DNA of 64,000 nucleotides from the NCBI GenBank assembly GCA_030683155.1, contig JAUXMV010000085.1, positions 1 to 64,000 on the forward strand, written 5' to 3'. Both the position numbers and the translations under genes were made by a program. Shown here one piece after another: positions 59,434 to 64,000 of the stretch. Within the stretch, counting starts at the first letter, position 1, and each line of letters opens with the position of its first letter. Under the pieces are notes generated by a model, which did not search any database, was not told the origin of the DNA, and saw only the letters and a program-made list of their open reading frames with translations. This stretch comes from Bacteroidales bacterium. Its GTDB lineage: Bacteria > Bacteroidota > Bacteroidia > Bacteroidales > F082.

Positions 59434-60743
59434 AACGTGTATTGATAATCACTTACTATTGGCCTCCTTCCGGTGGTGCCGGTGTGCAACGTTGGCTCAA
59501 ATTTGTTAAATATCTGCGTGAAACAGGTTATGAGCCTGTTGTATATACACCGTTGAATCATGAGATTCCCTACAGAGATGATACCCTTTTAGCTGATATT
59601 TCATCAGAAACAGAGGTTATTGGCATCAAAATATTTGAACCTTATCAGCTTTACAATCTTTTAACTGGCAAGAAAAAAGGCGCTAAATTTCAACATGGTT
59701 TCCTCAAAGACAAGGAGGATGTAAAACATTCTTTAAAAGAAAGACTAGCTGTTTGGATCAGAGGGAATATTTTTATCCCTGATGCCCGGAGCTTCTGGAT
59801 CAAGCCATCGATTAAATTTTTGAGTAAATATTTAAATGAACATCCTGTCGATCTTATTGTATCCTCAGGCCCACCTCATTCAATGCACATGATTGGTTTG
59901 GGGATTAAAAAACTTACCCACTTGCCCTGGATTGCTGATTTCCGTGATCCATGGACAGGCATCTATTATTTTGACAAGCTGATGCTCTCCGGCTTTGCAA
60001 GAAAAAAACATTTTATGCTTGAGCAAAAATGCCTTGACAATGCCGATCATCTTATCACGGTGGGGCAAACCATGAAAAATGATTTTGAAAAGCGGACATC
60101 AAGGCCTATTTCAGTCATAACAAATGGATTCGATCATGTTGATTTTGAAAAGACGGAGACAACGCAAGTAAAAAAGTTCACACTGCTTTATTCGGGCATG
60201 TTTTTGCCAGATCAAAATCCTCCGGAACTTTGGGAGACTTTGAATGAATTGGTAGAAGAAGATCCTAATTTTGCAAAGCACCTTGATTTATTTTTCATCG
60301 GCAAGACTGATGCCGCAATACTTGAAGACATAAAAAAGAACAACTTGACATCTTTCCTTCGTCAAAAAGACTATGTGCCACATGCACAACTGCCACAATT
60401 ACAGCAAGAAGCTGCTATCCTTCTTTTAAGTATCAACCGCATAAGCAATGCATCGTATATCCTTACTGGCAAAGTGTTTGAATACCTTGCTGCACAAAAA
60501 ACCATCCTTGCATTCTGCCCCTTTGAGAGTGATGTTGCTTCAATAATTCGTGAAACAAATTCTGGTTTAATTATTCCGTTCGGTCAAAAAGCACTATTAA
60601 AAGATAACCTTCAGGAATTATTTCGGCGTTATTTGAACAACAATCTCATCCCTAAGCAGAAAAACACTAATTCCTATTCAAGAAAGTCTTTGACAAAGGA
60701 ACTTGCAAAGGTTTTTGAAGAAGTATTGAAGTTAAAAAGATGA
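59430..60743 (+). CDS. Glycosyltransferase family 4-like protein (GTG start overlapping the upstream stop)
   Basis: 'RVLIITYYWPPSGGAGVQRWLKFVKYLRETGYEPVVYTP', 'PWIADFRDPW', 'VFEYLAAQKTILAFCP'. Confidence 0.9.
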   Translation: MKRVLIITYYWPPSGGAGVQRWLKFVKYLRETGYEPVVYTPLNHEIPYRDDTLLADISSETEVIGIKIFEPYQLYNLLTGKKKGAKFQHGFLKDKEDVKHSLKERLAVWIRGNIFIPDARSFWIKPSIKFLSKYLNEHPVDLIVSSGPPHSMHMIGLGIKKLTHLPWIADFRDPWTGIYYFDKLMLSGFARKKHFMLEQKCLDNADHLITVGQTMKNDFEKRTSRPISVITNGFDHVDFEKTETTQVKKFTLLYSGMFLPDQNPPELWETLNELVEEDPNFAKHLDLFFIGKTDAAILEDIKKNNLTSFLRQKDYVPHAQLPQLQQEAAILLLSINRISNASYILTGKVFEYLAAQKTILAFCPFESDVASIIRETNSGLIIPFGQKALLKDNLQELFRRYLNNNLIPKQKNTNSYSRKSLTKELAKVFEEVLKLKR

Positions 60744-61021
60744 CCTTTTCATTGTAATTTGTGAGCGCAATAATTTTTTTTTTTGGAAAATTTGTGTCTC
60801 AGCAAACAAAAGTCCTTCCAAAACACTTGAGTTTTGATGCAATCATTAAAATTGATTATGGAAAAACATTCATAAACCATTATTAATCAGCAGCTTTCTG
60901 ACGGTGACACGAGAATCAATTCAATTCCAAGTGACACAAAAACAGGATTATTCAGCTAAGCAAAAAACATTTGCACTTTAATACAAACAGAACCTTTATT
61001 TTTGTCACCTAAACAATCAGG

Positions 61022-62095
61022 ATGGAACAAACCGGAAATGTGCTTTTTGGAAGTAATGCCCTAAAATATCTCGAGGCTGCGATACTTTCATGCAATGAAA
61101 AAGATAGAAAAGTATTTTTCCTTGTGGATAGCAATACGGCAGAATTTTGCCTGCCCTTGTTCTACAAGTCAATTAAAGCAAGCAGCATTAATATCCACGT
61201 AATTGCAATTCCTGCAGGCGAAGAGTTCAAAAATCTGGATACATTAAGTCAAATCTGGCAGGAACTAACTGAAAAAGGAGCCGGCCGTGATGCTTTACTG
61301 ATCAATCTTGGCGGCGGCATGGTAACTGATATTGGCGGTTTTGCTGCATCATGCTTCAAAAGAGGCATCGAAACTATTCACATCCCAACCACGCTGCTTG
61401 GTATGGTAGATGCAGCAATTGGCGGAAAAACAGGCATCGATTTCGACTACTTCAAAAATCATATCGGAACCTTTTATCAGGCTTCCAAAGTGCTTGTAAT
61501 GACTGACTTTTTATCGACTTTGCCTGCCAGACAGCTGATGTCAGGGTTTGGAGAGCTCCTTAAATATGGATACATTTCATATCCCAGATTGCTAAAAGCA
61601 GATCCGTTTTCTTTCGACTCCCACTACGATTGGCTCGAACTTATAAAAATCTGTGCAGCCACCAAAATTGAAATCACCATGAAAGATCCAACTGAAAAGG
61701 GTCTTCGCAAGTTATTGAATTTTGGCCACACTATTGGACATGCCTTCGAATCATGGTCGCTTGAAAACGGCGGAGATTTACTTCATGGAGAAGCCATCGC
61801 TGCAGGAATGCTTTGCGAGCTCTGGATTTCGCATAAAGTCTTTGGGTTTCCAATGGAGGAGGTAAATATCTACAATCAAATGTTTCAAAAGTACTTTGAC
61901 CCTTTCCGGTTCAGTATTTCATTGACAGACAATTTGCTTGACCGAATGCAACATGACAAAAAAAACACAGGTCAGAGTTTACGTTTTGTACTTGTAAAGT
62001 CAATTGGCGAAGTCATTTATGATGTTGAGGTAAATCCTGAAACAGTGAGGGAAAGCCTTGAATTCTATCTTCAAACATTAAAAAAGAAAGTATAA
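61022..62095 (+). CDS. aroB: 3-dehydroquinate synthase
   Basis: 'INLGGGMVTDIGGFAASCFKRGIETIHIPTTLLGMVDAAIGGKTGIDF', 'LLNFGHTIGHAFES'. Confidence 0.96.
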   Translation: MEQTGNVLFGSNALKYLEAAILSCNEKDRKVFFLVDSNTAEFCLPLFYKSIKASSINIHVIAIPAGEEFKNLDTLSQIWQELTEKGAGRDALLINLGGGMVTDIGGFAASCFKRGIETIHIPTTLLGMVDAAIGGKTGIDFDYFKNHIGTFYQASKVLVMTDFLSTLPARQLMSGFGELLKYGYISYPRLLKADPFSFDSHYDWLELIKICAATKIEITMKDPTEKGLRKLLNFGHTIGHAFESWSLENGGDLLHGEAIAAGMLCELWISHKVFGFPMEEVNIYNQMFQKYFDPFRFSISLTDNLLDRMQHDKKNTGQSLRFVLVKSIGEVIYDVEVNPETVRESLEFYLQTLKKKV

Positions 62096-62099
62096 AAAA

Positions 62100-63356
62100 A
62101 TGATTTTAAGATCCAACTCTGACCAAATAAAAGCGCAGGTTTCTCTCCCTGGCAGTAAAAGTATCAGCAACCGCGCATTGATGATCGGTGCATATTCGGA
62201 TATTGAGATGAACATTGCCGGACTTTCCCGTGCTGATGACACCATCATGTTGCATCGCAATCTTGAATTTATAAGCAACTGTTCCGAATCATCGATTCCT
62301 ATGGTTATCGACTGTGGCAATGCTGGAACGGTTTTTCGCTTTCTGCTTTCATATCTTGCATCAACGCCCGGACAATGGATGCTTACTGGAACTATCCGAA
62401 TGAAAGCAAGGCCTGTTGCAGACCTGGTTACCAGTCTCCGGAATTTGGGAGCTGAAATTTACTATGTGGAAGAAGAAGGCTTTCCACCTGTCCGTATCAT
62501 AGGAAAGCAATTACCCGGTGGCAAAACCAGTGTCAGCATGGAAAAAAGCAGCCAGTTTGCATCTTCCTTGCTTATGGCTGCTCCGGTTTGGAGCTATGGA
62601 CTGGAACTTGAACTGACTGACAATCTGAGCTCGATGCCTTATCTTGAAATGACACTCAGACTTATGGAGCGTTTTGGCGCTAAAATAAAGCGGGCGGAAA
62701 GGAAAATATCTGTTTTACCGCTACCCTATAAAAAAGCACCACTGATTGTTGAGCCCGACTGGAGTTCAGCAGCTTTCTGGTATGAGTTGGTTGCTTTAAG
62801 TGAACAGGGTGAGATACTTATGAAAGATTTATTGCTTGAAAGTCTTCAGGGAGACCGTGTGATGACAACAATGTTTTCGCAGCTTGGTGTTGAAACTTTT
62901 CAGGAGCCGGATGGTATTCTGATTTTTAAAACTGGCAAGATTGCTAACGAAATCAGTTTTGACCTGAATGATTACCCGGATATGCTGCCAGCGCTCGTTG
63001 CTACTTGCTGCGGACTAGGAAAAGAAGCACATTTCACTGGTTTGGAAAATCTGCAATATAAAGAGTCGGACCGAACTGCAGCTTTGCAGAAGCAAATGAC
63101 AAAAATCGGGTGTAGTTTTGAGAAAATTACAACCGGCCACTATCACCTTAAGCCTGGTAAACCTATTGAAAAAGCAACTGATACTGTCATTCGTTTTGAG
63201 ACTTATTCCGATCATCGGATGGCTATGGCTTTTGCACCACTTGCAATGAAATTGGGGGTTTTGGAAATTGAAAACCCTGAAGCCGTTGAAAAATCTTATC
63301 CAAACTACTGGGAAGAATTGTTTGCAACAGGTGCTATTGGCAAGGAATTATCATAA
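62100..63356 (+). CDS. aroA: 3-phosphoshikimate 1-carboxyvinyltransferase (EPSP synthase)
   Basis: 'LPGSKSISNRALMIGA', 'IDCGNAGTVFRFLLSYLA', 'LQYKESDRTAALQKQMTKIG', 'TYSDHRMAMAFAPLA'. Confidence 0.96.
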   Translation: MILRSNSDQIKAQVSLPGSKSISNRALMIGAYSDIEMNIAGLSRADDTIMLHRNLEFISNCSESSIPMVIDCGNAGTVFRFLLSYLASTPGQWMLTGTIRMKARPVADLVTSLRNLGAEIYYVEEEGFPPVRIIGKQLPGGKTSVSMEKSSQFASSLLMAAPVWSYGLELELTDNLSSMPYLEMTLRLMERFGAKIKRAERKISVLPLPYKKAPLIVEPDWSSAAFWYELVALSEQGEILMKDLLLESLQGDRVMTTMFSQLGVETFQEPDGILIFKTGKIANEISFDLNDYPDMLPALVATCCGLGKEAHFTGLENLQYKESDRTAALQKQMTKIGCSFEKITTGHYHLKPGKPIEKATDTVIRFETYSDHRMAMAFAPLAMKLGVLEIENPEAVEKSYPNYWEELFATGAIGKELS

Positions 63357-63364
63357 AAAAAAAC

Positions 63365-63399
63365 AGTTTTCACTTAAAAGTAGTTTTCACTTATCTTTG
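63365..63399 (+). promoter_or_regulatory. Candidate promoter (-7 TATCTTTG) with a 12-bp direct repeat upstream of lutA
   Basis: AGTTTTCACTTA at 63365-63376 and 63382-63393; TATCTTTG at 63392-63399. Confidence 0.5.
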
Positions 63400-63416
63400 C
63401 ACAAACTAACTAGAAT

Positions 63417-64000
63417 ATGATTGTTGATCTTTTCATTCCCTGCTTTATTGATCAGGTTTATCCTGAAACCGGGATGAACATGTTGAAAATATTGCGCAAA
63501 GCCAAAGTGGACGTGCATTACAACCCTGAACAAACTTGTTGTGGACAAATTGCCTTTAACAGCGGTTTTTGGGATGAGGCCAAAAAATTGGGCAACAAAT
63601 TTCTAAAAGATTTTCCCAACGACAGGCCAGTTGTGAGTCCAACGGCTTCCTGCACTGGCTTTATTAAGAATAACTATCAGGAATTATTTCATAATACATC
63701 AAATCACCTGGAATATAAAAGGTTGGTAAAAAACGTCTATGAAATAACTGACTTTCTTGTAAATAAAATCAACTTTACTGACTTTGGAGCTTCGTTTCCG
63801 CACAAGGTAACCTTCCATGACAGTTGTGCCGGTCTCCGCGAATACGGCCTCAAAGATGAAGCGCGACTGCTTCTTTCCAAAGTGAAAGGCCTTGAACTGA
63901 TTGAGATGAAAGACACCAATGTTTGTTGCGGTTTTGGAGGTACATTTTCGTTAAAAAATGAACCTATTGCAACAGCTATGGCGCAGCAGAAGGTTCAGAA
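63417..64000 (+). CDS. lutA: (Fe-S)-binding protein LutA/LldE, CCG-domain (runs off the window, 3' partial)
   Basis: Manual translation: MIVDLFIPCFIDQVYPETGMNMLKILRKAKVDVHYNPEQTCCGQIAFNSG...SCTGFI...FHDSCAGLREYGLKDEARLLLSKVKGLELIEMKDTNVCCGFGGTFSLKN... Confidence 0.93.
   Translation, partial: MIVDLFIPCFIDQVYPETGMNMLKILRKAKVDVHYNPEQTCCGQIAFNSGFWDEAKKLGNKFLKDFPNDRPVVSPTASCTGFIKNNYQELFHNTSNHLEYKRLVKNVYEITDFLVNKINFTDFGASFPHKVTFHDSCAGLREYGLKDEARLLLSKVKGLELIEMKDTNVCCGFGGTFSLKNEPIATAMAQQKVQ

Noticed and set aside
60774-60784. 11-T homopolymer after the GT4 gene as a terminator or phase-variable tract
   Set aside because: No stable hairpin in front of it and it lies outside any coding or promoter element I can support.
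1-64000. Search for a defence island, prophage, transposon, secretion cluster, BGC or CRISPR
   Set aside because: No integrase, transposase, phage structural, Cas, restriction, NRPS/PKS or similar genes were recognised; gene content is dominated by core metabolism.

Overview
A 64 kb stretch of a Bacteroidetes (probably Bacteroidales-like) chromosome. The assignment rests on a T9SS C-terminal sorting domain, TAnnTTTG-type promoters, a fused SecDF, DUF4834 and DUF4920 proteins, and typical gene order. Most of the window is housekeeping: lepA, gapA, iorAB, gltA-icd, a nearly complete menaquinone operon (menI-like/menF/menD/menB/menA/menC/menE), pyrF-prfA-purM, tatA, secDF, rsmG, pepD, rpmH, aroB-aroA and the start of lutA. 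I saw no rRNA, tRNA, CRISPR array, transposase, prophage or recognisable defence island, and no obvious new multi-gene system. The best leads are unusual proteins and non-coding structure: (1) a cNMP-binding/coiled-coil protein with an intact histidine-kinase H-box but no ATPase domain; (2) an OmpA/PD40 envelope protein whose C-terminus looks like a retropepsin domain with a destroyed DTG motif; (3) a 1373-aa PPDK-like protein with no PEP/pyruvate TIM barrel and a very large uncharacterised N-terminus; (4) an IorA with no ferredoxin domain; (5) a terminator-like hairpin whose U-tract runs directly into the yjbQ AUG; (6) a minus-oriented terminator and a 23-codon sORF in the long menE/M28-peptidase intergenic region; (7) tandem perfect palindromes upstream of an orphan TPR histidine kinase. 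All family assignments come from motif recognition by eye; no database search was run.
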